A stretch of 52,963 nucleotides of DNA from an uncultured Lachnospiraceae bacterium (GCA_946615865.1 CAMOIJ010000016.1:1-52963), one strand, 5' to 3'. Numbered from the stretch's first letter, positions 14,983 to 22,958 are shown. Made by a program: numbers and translations. Notes: a model not told the origin generated them from the sequence alone.

Positions 14983-15591
14983 TCACTTATTCGCTTTCCC
15001 CAAAAGTTCCATGAGCGCGTTTATTGTATCCTTTCCGGCCGCGCCGCCCGAACTGCCGCCCGTCTTTCCGGACAAAAGCGCGCTCAGGAGATCCGATGTC
15101 CCGGAAGATCCTGAACTGCCGGATGATCCCGCGCCCTTGGCAGAGAGAAGCGCGCCGATCAGTTCAATCGCGTTGCTGTCGCCTTCGAGCAGATTGATGG
15201 CCGCTTTCTTGGTCTTGGTATCTGCCTTGCGATATAACTGAACAAGTTTCTTCTCAGTTGCGGTCAGCTTAAGGGTATCAATAGTGTCCTTAACTGTGGA
15301 CGCAGTCTTCGCTGATGAAGTCTTCTTAGCCGCAGTCCCTGTTTTGGAAGAAGTTGTCTTTGCTGCAGCAGTCTTTCCGCTGCCCGTCGCAGCGTCCAGA
15401 AGTGATTTCTGTGTAACACCGAGGGCCTTCGCCATCTGCTTGAGCACATCCTGTGCCGGTTCCTTTTCGCCGCGCTCAATTTTGCTTACATCAGAAGCTG
15501 TGAGGCCGTCGACCTTTTCCGCAAGTGCGGCTTGTGTGAGCCCTTTCTCTGTACGCGCCTTTTTGACAAGATCACCTAATTTACTGGACAT
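14983..15591 (-). CDS. XRE-family regulator with low-complexity tail
   Basis: A protein of about 202 residues. Residues 1-65 are a clear Cro/CI-type helix-turn-helix (LVKKARTEKGLTQAALAEKV, then SKIERGEKEPAQ). A Lys/Ala/Ser/Thr linker (about 70-105) and a helical segment (TLKLTATEKKLVQLYRKAD) follow. The tail is built of GSSGSSGSS- and GKTGGSSGG-type stretches that separate two LLSALLSGK/LMELLGKAN-like helices. The start at 15591 is set by GGGGG 8 bases upstream; the frame extends to 15642 without a good site. The histone-like linker may bind DNA without sequence preference. The regulated genes are unknown. Confidence 0.78.
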   Translation of the reverse strand: MSSKLGDLVKKARTEKGLTQAALAEKVDGLTASDVSKIERGEKEPAQDVLKQMAKALGVTQKSLLDAATGSGKTAAAKTTSSKTGTAAKKTSSAKTASTVKDTIDTLKLTATEKKLVQLYRKADTKTKKAAINLLEGDSNAIELIGALLSAKGAGSSGSSGSSGTSDLLSALLSGKTGGSSGGAAGKDTINALMELLGKANK

Positions 15592-15710
15592 GGATCCGTC
15601 CCCCTTTCTGCATCTCACTATTAAGGCAGCATCCTGCCGCATACTGCTTTTTTCTATATATCTGATTATACAACGCCTGCCGGATTACAAAAAGGCATTG
15701 GTCTTCTATC

Positions 15711-15739
15711 TTTACAATGATTTAGTTTGTTACTATGAT
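15711..15739 (+). promoter_or_regulatory. Intact promoter of the lipoprotein pseudogene
   Basis: TTTACA (15711-15716), 17-base spacer, TATGAT (15734-15739), followed at 15783-15789 by AAAGGAG before the TTG start. Confidence 0.55.
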
Positions 15740-15796
15740 AAAGCATATCAAACATAAACGATTATTCGATAAGCAAAACGCGAAAGGAGCTCCACT

Positions 15797-15981
15797 TTGA
15801 TCAGTAAGAACGTCTTTCAGATATTAGGTTTCCTGCTTGTCTCGGCAATGCTTCTCACCGGTTGTGGAACCGCGGCAGCCGCAGCTTCCGGCTCAAGGAG
15901 CACACCTAAGGATACGACCACGGCAACGATCTGTGGGAACTCGGGCACTACAACTTCCTGCAGAAGATCTTCCGGGACTAA
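15797..15981 (+). pseudogene. Lipoprotein esterase reduced to its two ends
   Basis: The 5' end encodes a good lipoprotein signal (MISKNVFQILGFLLVSAMLL, then TGCGT lipobox). About 30 codons on, the reading frame no longer makes sense. In another frame the DNA from about 15910 encodes GYDHGNDLWELGHYNFLQ, then KIFRD and a TAA at 15981, which looks like the genuine C-terminus of a secreted esterase of the enterochelin-esterase/PHB-depolymerase type. The catalytic middle is deleted. Promoter, ribosome site and terminator are all preserved, so the deletion looks recent. The original frame runs on to 16174 through the terminator and is not meaningful. Confidence 0.6.
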
Positions 15982-16014
15982 GAGTCCGGAAAGCTTCCCG
16001 TCTCAGACAAAAAG

Positions 16015-16056
16015 ACCGGCGCATCCCGTATTATTTCGGGACGCGCCGGTTTTTCA
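16015..16056. terminator. Terminator, strong hairpin
   Basis: ACCGGCGC (16015-16022) pairs with GCGCCGGT (16043-16050), and inside it TCCCG (16024-16028) with CGGGA (16037-16041). TTTTT follows on the plus side and a T-rich stretch on the minus side. It lies between the pseudogene and the convergent methyltransferase. Confidence 0.9.
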
Positions 16057-16070
16057 TTCACACAGCACTC

Positions 16071-16721
16071 TCACGCCATCTCAAAGACAAGGATTCTCTC
16101 CCTCCTGTCATAGTTCTCATACAACTCCGTGCAGTCGATCTCATCCACAAACTGCAGTCCGTCCGCAGTCATAAGAGCCGCCATCTCAGCCTCAAAGGGA
16201 TAATAAAAGAACAGATACATCTGTCTCGGATCCTCATAATAGGACTGCTGTATTTTGCCAAGGACGGCCCGCAGGACCTCCTCCGCAAATGGATTGAAGA
16301 AATAAAAGCAGTTCTCGCCCTCAATCTCATATTTTCTGGCATCCTCGCACACAAAACGGATTCCCTTCTTGTATGCTCCCGGGAGCTTGCACCGCTCAAG
16401 ATTCTTCACTGCTTCTTCACAGAGTTCCTGATCAAATTCGATTCCTGTCGCGCGGCAGCCTGTCCTGAAACTGAGAAAGATCGCTGTGCGCCCTTTCCCG
16501 CACCCGTAATCGAGAACATGGCTGTCAGAAGATATGTATCCGCTGTCCGCAAGGGCTTCCAGAACGCAGTAGTCTGTAGGTTCATAAGGGTTACAGGCTT
16601 CTTCGATAAAGTGATCGACTTTTCCGGCGGTTCTGATATTCAGTTTCTTCTCCCACCACTGTTCCGACATGGAATCCATGAGCACCTCCGGCGTAATGTC
16701 GTGTTGAAATTTATAATTCAT
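16071..16721 (-). CDS. Class I SAM-dependent methyltransferase
   Basis: A 216-residue protein with a SAM-binding motif I, VLDYGCGKGRTAIFL (about residues 68-82), an acidic motif II (GIEFDQELCEEA, about 92-103) and a post-I segment CEDARKYEI. A motif IV equivalent reads FYFFNPFAEEV. The target is not recognisable; small-molecule or protein methylation are both possible. Its start region faces a divergent lipoprotein gene. The ribosome site is weak. It stands alone with a terminator behind it. Confidence 0.75.
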   Translation of the reverse strand: MNYKFQHDITPEVLMDSMSEQWWEKKLNIRTAGKVDHFIEEACNPYEPTDYCVLEALADSGYISSDSHVLDYGCGKGRTAIFLSFRTGCRATGIEFDQELCEEAVKNLERCKLPGAYKKGIRFVCEDARKYEIEGENCFYFFNPFAEEVLRAVLGKIQQSYYEDPRQMYLFFYYPFEAEMAALMTADGLQFVDEIDCTELYENYDRRERILVFEMA

Positions 16722-16770
16722 GATATACTACTATGTGATAGTTCTTTTCACTTTAAGGAGGTTTTCAGCC

Positions 16771-17604
16771 ATGACTAAAAAAACTGTCGCATTGCTTATC
16801 TGTGCAAGTCTTGCCTTTTCTGCTTTTGGATGTGCAGGCCAAAGCGATACGTCTTCTGCCCAGGCACCTGCGTCTGAAGAAACAGCTGCCGCAGAACCCG
16901 CGGCTGAGGAAGCTGAGAAAGCCGAAGAAGCTGTTGTCGAGGAAGCCGCTTCTGCCGCTCAGACTATTGTGGACAAGGATGCTCTCGAAGCTTCTTCTGA
17001 GATCACGACCGGAGAAATCGATTCCGCGGTAAACGCTCTTGAGGCAGCCCCCGGTGGTACTGTCCCGGACAACGGTTCCGCAGGAGAAGAAAACTATGAC
17101 GCTGTATATGAGTATGTAAACGTCAAGATCGACGGGACCAATCTGATCGTGATTCCTAACGGAACGGTGAATGATGATACGGTCATCTACAATGAAAAGA
17201 CACTGGGCGCGCTGTGTGACTATATCGACAGCAATGTTTTGGATAGCGGAAGAACCATTAACCGCAAATTCCTCTACGGACTGGTCTCTACACAGGTAAT
17301 AGATCCGAAGATGATGTCTTCCTATGAGCAGTTCAACCGCACCATGATCTACTGCCTTACCATTGCCAACGAATTCTATAGTGTAGATGTCACTCTGAAC
17401 GATCTGATCCTCGACACAACCAACAATACCAAACAGGTATTTGAAGTAACTGCAGAGGGAAAAGATGATTCCTGGATCCTGGACGGACACGAGAAGAAGT
17501 TCTATCTTAACGGGGGCAGCACAGAATACACTTCCAGTATGTTTGATTCCCAAACATTAGCGGTCTGGAGTTTTGTACTGGACGATTTCTTCGAAGTAAA
17601 GTAA
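16771..17604 (+). CDS. Lipoprotein of unknown function
   Basis: A 277-residue protein with a short signal and lipobox FGCAG, then an Ala/Glu-rich, probably extended linker of about 50 residues (repeating EEAEKAEEAVVEEA-like stretches), then a globular domain of about 190 residues with no motif I recognise (VNVKIDGTNLIVIPNG, later FYLNGGSTEYTSSMFD). The start at 16771 has AAGGAGG nine bases upstream; the open frame extends to 16720 but that part has no ribosome site. It is probably surface-anchored, with the linker spanning the wall. Terminator and promoter spacing suggest a single-gene unit. Confidence 0.75.
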   Translation: MTKKTVALLICASLAFSAFGCAGQSDTSSAQAPASEETAAAEPAAEEAEKAEEAVVEEAASAAQTIVDKDALEASSEITTGEIDSAVNALEAAPGGTVPDNGSAGEENYDAVYEYVNVKIDGTNLIVIPNGTVNDDTVIYNEKTLGALCDYIDSNVLDSGRTINRKFLYGLVSTQVIDPKMMSSYEQFNRTMIYCLTIANEFYSVDVTLNDLILDTTNNTKQVFEVTAEGKDDSWILDGHEKKFYLNGGSTEYTSSMFDSQTLAVWSFVLDDFFEVK

Positions 17605-17630
17605 ACGGCTCAGTTCCGGAACAATGCACA

Positions 17631-17694
17631 AAAAGAGTCAGGGAACAATGGATTTCCGGTCAGGATCCGGAACCTTGTTCCCTGACTTTTTTTC
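17631..17694. terminator. Long bidirectional terminator
   Basis: AGTCAGGGAACAA (17636-17648) pairs perfectly with TTGTTCCCTGACT (17675-17687); a smaller TTCCGG/CCGGAA stem sits in the loop, with a T7 run after it. It separates the convergent lipoprotein and nitroreductase genes. Confidence 0.92.
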
Positions 17695-17703
17695 ACTTCT
17701 ATC

Positions 17704-18231
17704 TCACTCCAGCCAATATACCCTGTTCTTCTTCCGTGGTGCCGGACTCGGTATATCACCGTCGATATATCCGACTGCACAGTGACCGATACCTTCCCAT
17801 TCTCCTTCTATGCCGAGTTTTTCCAATATGAATTTGTACTCAGGCAGCCAGAATTCCTCTTTAGCTCTGTGGACCCAGATACTGCCAAGACCAAGCGAAT
17901 GCGCAGCGAGCAGCATATTCCCCATCACAAGGCTGCCGTCATAGAGATACGTCGGATGGTCTTTGTCTCCGAGAACGATCAGGATCACCGGCGCACCGTG
18001 AAAAGGATCTGTTCCCTTTTTTATGCCCGCGATCAGACGGTTTGATTCTGACATCATATCACGGATTTTCTTATTCGTGACTGCCAGTATGATCGTAGCC
18101 TGTTCTCCCCTGCCGCTGGGAGCATAAAGGCCTGCCTTAATAATCTGTTCGATATCTTCCTTAGGCGGCATTTCCGGCTTGAAGCTGCGTATACTCCGGC
18201 GCTCCTCCATGGCCCTGATTATATCGTTCAT
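17704..18231 (-). CDS. Nitroreductase-family FMN oxidoreductase
   Basis: A 175-residue flavoprotein of the nitroreductase fold. The FMN phosphate-binding motif is RRSIRSFKPE (residues 11-20), followed by LYAPSGRGEQ (about 35-44) and a glycine-rich LGLGSIWVHR segment (about 113-122). Such enzymes reduce nitro groups, quinones or flavins with NAD(P)H; the physiological substrate is not evident. AGGGAGG precedes the ATG. The gene is not part of a visible operon. Confidence 0.85.
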   Translation of the reverse strand: MNDIIRAMEERRSIRSFKPEMPPKEDIEQIIKAGLYAPSGRGEQATIILAVTNKKIRDMMSESNRLIAGIKKGTDPFHGAPVILIVLGDKDHPTYLYDGSLVMGNMLLAAHSLGLGSIWVHRAKEEFWLPEYKFILEKLGIEGEWEGIGHCAVGYIDGDIPSPAPRKKNRVYWLE

Positions 18232-18317
18232 GGTGTGTTCCTCCCTATAAGATCATAAGCTGTATTGCTAATCTACATGTCCACCCTATCATATTTTCAT
18301 TAAGTTTTCCACCCGTC

Positions 18318-18353
18318 AAAAAAGAGCCCGCCGCCATTGCGATGAGCTCTTTT
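18318..18353 (-). terminator. Terminator of the polyphosphate/surface cluster
   Basis: AAAAGAGC (18320-18327) pairs with GCTCTTTT (18346-18353), with further T residues on the minus side. Confidence 0.75.
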
Positions 18354-18364
18354 CAGCTATGATA

Positions 18365-20161
18365 TTATCTCTGTCCGTCCGGTCTCATATCTCCGCCGTG
18401 CATTCCGCCTTGTCCCATGTCTCCGCCGTGCATTCCGCCTTGCGAGTCTCCATAGGTTGTGGAAACGTCTTCTAAGGTAATCTCTTCCGAGGTCCCTCCT
18501 GCCGAGACAGTGTATGTGCCTCCAACCTTCATCTCAGGGCAGCTGATCAGTGCCGAACTGAAGCTGCACGGAACTTCCCAGGACAACAGTACACTTCCTT
18601 CTGCATCTGTGACAGTGAGCGTCGTACCGGCTTCCGCGACTGTACTCGTATTGTAAAGAATCGATGCCTGGGTAGAGGTTGAATCAAATCCTTCAGCCAT
18701 AGAAGACGCTCCACAGGCGATGATGGTCCCTCCTGTGATCTCTGCGACGCCGCCGCTCTCGCTTGCGTAATCTACGGCGCAGTTGCTTCCAGTTCCCAAA
18801 AGGCTGATATAGGTCGTGCCGCCGCTGATCTTAATGTCTCCGTTAGAGTCCAGTCCGTCAGCGTCCTGACCAACTTCGTTAACGATCATGATGTTTCCGC
18901 CGCTGATAGAGATATATGTTTCCACATCTTCTGTATCAGCAGAAGACTGCCCGCTCCCTGAAGCTGTTTCCGTTTCCCGACCAGCCGGCATCCCGCCGCT
19001 CATGCCTTCCTCACCCATATCGGGAGGCGTCGGCCTCTCACCGGTCGTGCCGTCATCCGTTCCGCTGCCGCGCATTCCGCCGTGTCCAAATGTGCCGTCG
19101 TTCCGACCTCCGCCCATCTGACCGCCTCCGCCGAACATGTCGCTGCTTCCGCCGTTGGCGTTAAATCCATCGTCCTCGCAATTGATAGAAACATCTCCGC
19201 CTGACACGTCAATGATCAGTGCCTCAATTCCTTCATAGCAATCGCTGATCAGGATCGTTCCACTCTGAACAAACACGGAAGCATCTGAATGGATACCATC
19301 ATCTCCGGCAGAGATATTGATCTCTCCTCCTGCCACTGTGATATCACCTGTGGTGTGAATCCCGTCTCCGGAAGCAGTGATATCCAGTGTTCCGGATTCA
19401 ATATATAAGTACCCGTTTTCAACTTCGTTAGATGTCAGAAGGCCATCGTCACCCGCTGTTACCGTGATCGCAACATCTTTGATCCGAATGCTGTCATTTG
19501 CGTGGATCGCATCATCCACTGCCGATATAGTAATTGTACCGCCGGTGATCACCAGATCGTCGTTGGCAGATATGCCATGACTGTACTGTGCAGTCACTGT
19601 GAGACTGCCGCTGCCATTGATCGTAAGGTCGTCGTGAGCAAAGATCGCGCCGTCCGTTCCATCGCTGAGCGCGGTGTCAGAATAGACCGAGCCGCTTGTC
19701 AGTATATTTTGGCTGCCCTCCGCCAGGGTCAGGAATACCTTATCCGCCTGATCCACCTGTATGCATGCATCGTCGCTGCAGTTGATCTCCACACCGTCCA
19801 GGAGGATCCACACTTTGGAGGAGTCGTGAGCATCTACAATGATGCTTCCATCCTCTAAGCTGCCGCTTAACACGTAACGTCCTGCTTCAGCGATCACGAC
19901 GTTCCCGTCATAGACATAAGCCCCGTTGCCCGAGATGGACGCGCCGTCTCCGGTAAGTGTGATCACTGCCGCGCCGGTAGTGTCCCAGGAACCGTTCTGA
20001 TCGTTAGTGGTGAAGTACGCGGAATCAGAGTTCTGCTCCGCGTCCTCATCCACGATCTTTGTGATTCCCAGTGCTTCTCCGTTCATGAACAGGGCTGTCA
20101 GCACGAGGCTGCAGATAACGATGGCAACGCAGATCTTATCAAGAGTATTGTGCGTTGACAT
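18365..20161 (-). CDS. Secreted beta-helix carbohydrate-binding protein (Cthe_2159/DUF4353-like)
   Basis: A 598-residue exported protein with an N-terminal membrane segment (about 8-27) and then many repeats of the type DITVAGGEINISAGDDGIHSD, each one turn of a right-handed beta-helix rich in Gly, Asp and Ile. This matches the family of Cthe_2159, a pectin-binding beta-helix surface protein. A Gly/Met/Asp low-complexity insert (MFGGGGQMGGGRNDG and following, about 335-415) interrupts the helix. The C-terminus repeats a ten-residue GGMHGGDM(G/R) unit. The protein follows DUF4956 and VTC-type genes, a cluster seen in many Gram-positive genomes, usually with CotH, which is absent here. Confidence 0.8.
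   Translation of the reverse strand: MSTHNTLDKICVAIVICSLVLTALFMNGEALGITKIVDEDAEQNSDSAYFTTNDQNGSWDTTGAAVITLTGDGASISGNGAYVYDGNVVIAEAGRYVLSGSLEDGSIIVDAHDSSKVWILLDGVEINCSDDACIQVDQADKVFLTLAEGSQNILTSGSVYSDTALSDGTDGAIFAHDDLTINGSGSLTVTAQYSHGISANDDLVITGGTITISAVDDAIHANDSIRIKDVAITVTAGDDGLLTSNEVENGYLYIESGTLDITASGDGIHTTGDITVAGGEINISAGDDGIHSDASVFVQSGTILISDCYEGIEALIIDVSGGDVSINCEDDGFNANGGSSDMFGGGGQMGGGRNDGTFGHGGMRGSGTDDGTTGERPTPPDMGEEGMSGGMPAGRETETASGSGQSSADTEDVETYISISGGNIMIVNEVGQDADGLDSNGDIKISGGTTYISLLGTGSNCAVDYASESGGVAEITGGTIIACGASSMAEGFDSTSTQASILYNTSTVAEAGTTLTVTDAEGSVLLSWEVPCSFSSALISCPEMKVGGTYTVSAGGTSEEITLEDVSTTYGDSQGGMHGGDMGQGGMHGGDMRPDGQR
18390..18442 (-). repeat. Two 30-bp tandem units inside the surface protein gene
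   Basis: A 23-base identical core occurs at 18390-18412 and 18420-18442, period 30. It encodes the GQGGMHGGDM repeats at the protein C-terminus and is a place where copy number could change in frame. Confidence 0.85.
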
Positions 20162-20180
20162 ATAATCCTCACTTCCCGGA

Positions 20181-20852
20181 TCAGCCCATGTAGTCGCCGT
20201 TATAGCTGACGAGCACCGCGCTGTTCACTCCCTCGATCTGGGCCAGTTCGTTGACGAAATCCGTATTATCATCCTTGAGCCTGATCTCAAGATTCAGCTC
20301 CACACTGCCTCTGCGGGCAGTTTTGCTCTTCACATTGCACTTATTGGTCTTCTCTTTGAGATACGCCACTGCCTTTTCTTCGCTCGCGTGATCATTGCAG
20401 TCCAGTACCACGATATAAGGATGTGTGTTCTCTTTGCGCTTTGCGAAGAAGAGAATGATGAGACCGATGAACACACTGCCAAACACGGCCAGCGGGATCA
20501 TTCCTGCCGCCAGCACTATGCCTGCCGCGATGGACCAGAACAGAAACGCGATGTCGAGCGGTTCCTTAATTGCTGTCCTGAAACGAACGATGGACAACGC
20601 ACCGACCATACCAAGGGAGAGAACTACGTTGCTGGTCACCGCCAGGATCACGAGCGTTGTAATCATTGTGAGAGCCACCAGCGTCACTCCGAAAGTAGAG
20701 GAGTACATAACTCCCGCGTAGGTCATTTTATAGATCAGATAGATGAACACGCCCACGGCAAACGCCAGAAGAAGCGCGAGCACCATGTCGAACATGCTGA
20801 CTGCTGTTACATTGGCAAGAAAGCTTGATTTGAAAATATCCGAAAATGTCAT
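20181..20852 (-). CDS. DUF4956 membrane protein
   Basis: A 223-residue protein with four predicted membrane helices in its first 135 residues, including a conserved polar stretch LGMVGALSIVRFRTAIKEP (about 80-98), and a soluble C-terminal alpha/beta domain of about 85 residues that may be ACT- or ferredoxin-like. This is the DUF4956 pattern. The family is constantly found beside VTC-type polyphosphate polymerases and may be its membrane partner, a role inferred from gene neighbourhood only. It lies 51 bases after the VTC gene and 19 bases before the surface protein gene. Confidence 0.8.
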   Translation of the reverse strand: MTFSDIFKSSFLANVTAVSMFDMVLALLLAFAVGVFIYLIYKMTYAGVMYSSTFGVTLVALTMITTLVILAVTSNVVLSLGMVGALSIVRFRTAIKEPLDIAFLFWSIAAGIVLAAGMIPLAVFGSVFIGLIILFFAKRKENTHPYIVVLDCNDHASEEKAVAYLKEKTNKCNVKSKTARRGSVELNLEIRLKDDNTDFVNELAQIEGVNSAVLVSYNGDYMG

Positions 20853-20903
20853 TTTTTGTCCCTCATTTCTTTATAATTTGAACCGTCTTTGCGGTTTCTT
20901 TCT

Positions 20904-21596
20904 TTAGTCGTAAATCCTGCACTGCGCATATTTGGAAAACGCGCAAACCCTTCTTCCGGGCGTCTGCACCGCGTCTCTTATGATCGAGGGCAGGTAGGCG
21001 TCCCATTTCACTTCCAGGATGATCCCCGCATCTCCCGCCGGAACCGTAACACAGTCGGGATCGAGGAAATCCGTACATCCCAGGCCTGTCCTGATGTCAT
21101 AGTCAAATGTGACCCTGACATTACCCGGCTTGTATATAAACGGTTCTCTTGTGTAATCGACGATCGTCATCGGTCTCATTCCCTGGTACCGCATTTTGCA
21201 GTACAATTCCTGAATCAGGGAGTGTGGTGACTGGAGCATCCAGTCGATGTCGCCGTCCACGATCTTCTGCGCCTGTTCCACGGTCAGGGGCGCTGAATAT
21301 TTTGTCCCCAGTCCGTTCAGTTTGCTCTTCTTCTCCAGGTGGATCACCGCTGACGGATCCCCGTTGTAGTAGCGGATCCGGAACTTCTCTCTACGGTTCA
21401 CACCATCGACCTTCTCTCTGAGCGCCTTGTCGTTTAAATTGTCAAAATACAGACTTCGTATCAGATATTTGCCGTCCACAGCGTGCGGATCCGGCTCGGC
21501 AACCGCTCTGAGTCTCTGCCTGATGGAAATCAGGTCCGACCAGTTGATCTCGTGTTTCCACTCGTGGCGGTAATGGATCTCTTTATTGTTTTCCAT
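20904..21596 (-). CDS. VTC-domain polyphosphate polymerase-like protein
   Basis: A protein of about 230 residues matching the VTC domain, a triphosphate-tunnel fold. Visible tunnel residues are RHEWKHEI at the N-terminus, IRSLYFD, FRIRYYNGD, LEKKSKLNGLGTKYS (about 90-105), VTFDYDIR and IILEVKWDAYLP near the C-terminus. Family knowledge: the eukaryotic VTC4 domain polymerises ATP gamma-phosphate into polyphosphate; the bacterial stand-alone enzymes are less studied. The ATG at 21596 is preferred, with GAGAGGTGATG upstream; GTG and ATG codons at 21608 and 21605 are alternatives. It is the first gene of the cluster. Confidence 0.8.
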   Translation of the reverse strand: MENNKEIHYRHEWKHEINWSDLISIRQRLRAVAEPDPHAVDGKYLIRSLYFDNLNDKALREKVDGVNRREKFRIRYYNGDPSAVIHLEKKSKLNGLGTKYSAPLTVEQAQKIVDGDIDWMLQSPHSLIQELYCKMRYQGMRPMTIVDYTREPFIYKPGNVRVTFDYDIRTGLGCTDFLDPDCVTVPAGDAGIILEVKWDAYLPSIIRDAVQTPGRRVCAFSKYAQCRIYD

Positions 21597-21631
21597 CTGT
21601 ATCATCACCTCTCTTTCCTTTGTCCTGGCTC

Positions 21632-21663
21632 ATTATTTCATGCGAAACTTAGCCAAAACTTAG
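21632..21663 (-). promoter_or_regulatory. Direct-repeat promoter before the VTC gene
   Basis: On the minus strand, CTAAGTTTTGG (21653-21663) is followed directly by CTAAGTTTCGC (21642-21652), two 11-bp direct repeats, then AATAAT (21632-21637) as a -10-like box. Eleven-base direct repeats replacing a -35 box are typical of OmpR/PhoB-type response regulators. Confidence 0.4.
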
Positions 21664-21704
21664 AAATCCGATAAGTTTAAAAATTTTTCAAAAAATCGCA
21701 GTTC

Positions 21705-21741
21705 ACATAAAAAGAGCCAAAGGGGCAGGCCCCTCTGACTC
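21705..21741 (-). terminator. Terminator of the P-loop/CYTH gene
   Basis: AGGGGC/GCCCCT with GAGtCA/TGgCTC arms forms an imperfect stem at about 21714-21741, followed on the minus strand by TTTTT. Confidence 0.75.
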
Positions 21742-21749
21742 GCCTGTTA

Positions 21750-22844
21750 TTACTCCGGTCTGTGTTTTGCCAGTGACGCGTTTTTATACTCCGGATCGTC
21801 CGTCACCTCTTTGATCACTTTGATCTGCTCCGGGAAGAAGACCTCATCGCTCACATCGTACATTTCTATCTCAGCGAGGGCTTTATCCTTCCAGAAGGGG
21901 TACACATCCATCTGGAAATACTGGTTTTTATAAGCAAGGCAGTACCTTTCCTTTCGGATCCTGCCCAGGGAGGCGTCCGCGTTCATAATCAGGTTCAGAT
22001 ACTCATTCTCTGAGATCCTTCTCTCTGTTTTAAGATGCTTGTGCTCGTTGATCCTGATCTTTCTGGTCAGGTAATAGATATAATGGCCGTCGCTGCCGCG
22101 CTGGCGGACCCGGATCTCCTCGTTTTCATCCACTTTGAGGTAAATCTGTATGATGTCCACTTTCTCGCAGCTGGGAATCGACTGCAGCCACTCGAGATCC
22201 GGATACTCGATAAGGTATTTGCGCTCGATCTCGAAAGGAGCGGGCTCACCTAGAAAGGAACTGATCTCCGCGATCAGGCGCCTCATCTTGTCTGTGAAGT
22301 CCGTGGAGTTGTCGATTACCCGCAGGTGCGGATGACCGGTCCAGGCCTCTATGAACTTGTCGTCCATGGCAGCCGCTTCTTCTACTGTCTCGATCCTCGC
22401 AGCGTTATTGGCATTAGTATAGAACTCCTCCGCTCCCTTTGCTGCTGTCACAAGATGGAATACCGCATCATACTGATCCCGCAGTTCCACTTCACTTGCA
22501 CCGACGAACCTGCAGACAGACTCAAAAGTGGCTTCGTCCATATATACCTTATTATCGAGGGCAGCCCTGTCACATACGATCAGGATCTTATCCTTCTTCA
22601 TTACCTTCGCTGCCTGCTCAAAGACTTTCTCCTTGTCAAGCTGAAACCGCATATGGCAGTGCTGATAATCCGAGTTTGTTTTACAGGTCCATGGCGCTAC
22701 GCCTCCGGTGATCAGCTCAGTGGCTGTCTCCGGCACGAACAGAACGTCGTATCCTCTCTCCCTGAAAGCATTGCTGATCCAGTTCATCGCTGTGGTCTTT
22801 CCCGCGCAGGGACCTCCTGTGATCACTATTTTGCTGATTTCCAT
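21750..22844 (-). CDS. P-loop kinase-like ATPase fused to a CYTH domain
   Basis: A protein of about 364 residues. The N-terminal half is a P-loop NTPase of the AAA_28/NadR-like type: Walker A GGPCAGKTT (about 8-16), and an acidic strand ending IVCDRAALDN. The C-terminal half is a CYTH triphosphate-tunnel domain with the diagnostic ExExK, FEIERKYL (about 203-210), then IRVRQRG, LTRKI, KTERRIS and AEIEMYDV. The architecture is that of TTD14-like proteins; CYTH domains often hydrolyse triphosphate or bind nucleotide/phosphoinositide groups. The start at 22844 follows GAGGAG by 7 bases. It is separated from the VTC cluster by a terminator but reads the same way. Confidence 0.83.
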   Translation of the reverse strand: MEISKIVITGGPCAGKTTAMNWISNAFRERGYDVLFVPETATELITGGVAPWTCKTNSDYQHCHMRFQLDKEKVFEQAAKVMKKDKILIVCDRAALDNKVYMDEATFESVCRFVGASEVELRDQYDAVFHLVTAAKGAEEFYTNANNAARIETVEEAAAMDDKFIEAWTGHPHLRVIDNSTDFTDKMRRLIAEISSFLGEPAPFEIERKYLIEYPDLEWLQSIPSCEKVDIIQIYLKVDENEEIRVRQRGSDGHYIYYLTRKIRINEHKHLKTERRISENEYLNLIMNADASLGRIRKERYCLAYKNQYFQMDVYPFWKDKALAEIEMYDVSDEVFFPEQIKVIKEVTDDPEYKNASLAKHRPE

Positions 22845-22918
22845 CGTCTTCTCCTCGGCTTCAGGTTCACAGTTGCTCACAGATAATAGTATAGCAGAAA
22901 TGAGGCTTATATTTGCAA

Positions 22919-22958
22919 AGAAAAAAGACCGGCAGCATGATTGCTGCCGATCTTTTCC
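22919..22958 (-). terminator. Terminator of the OB-like lipoprotein gene
   Basis: GACCGGCAGCA (22927-22937) pairs with TGCTGCCGATC (22942-22952), one mismatch, with TTTTTT following on the minus strand. Confidence 0.88.

Noticed and set aside
15797-16174. 125-residue lipoprotein reading across the whole open frame
   Set aside because: After the signal peptide the frame runs through a strong terminator and the antisense of the methyltransferase gene. A more protein-like C-terminus exists in another frame, so I call it a pseudogene.
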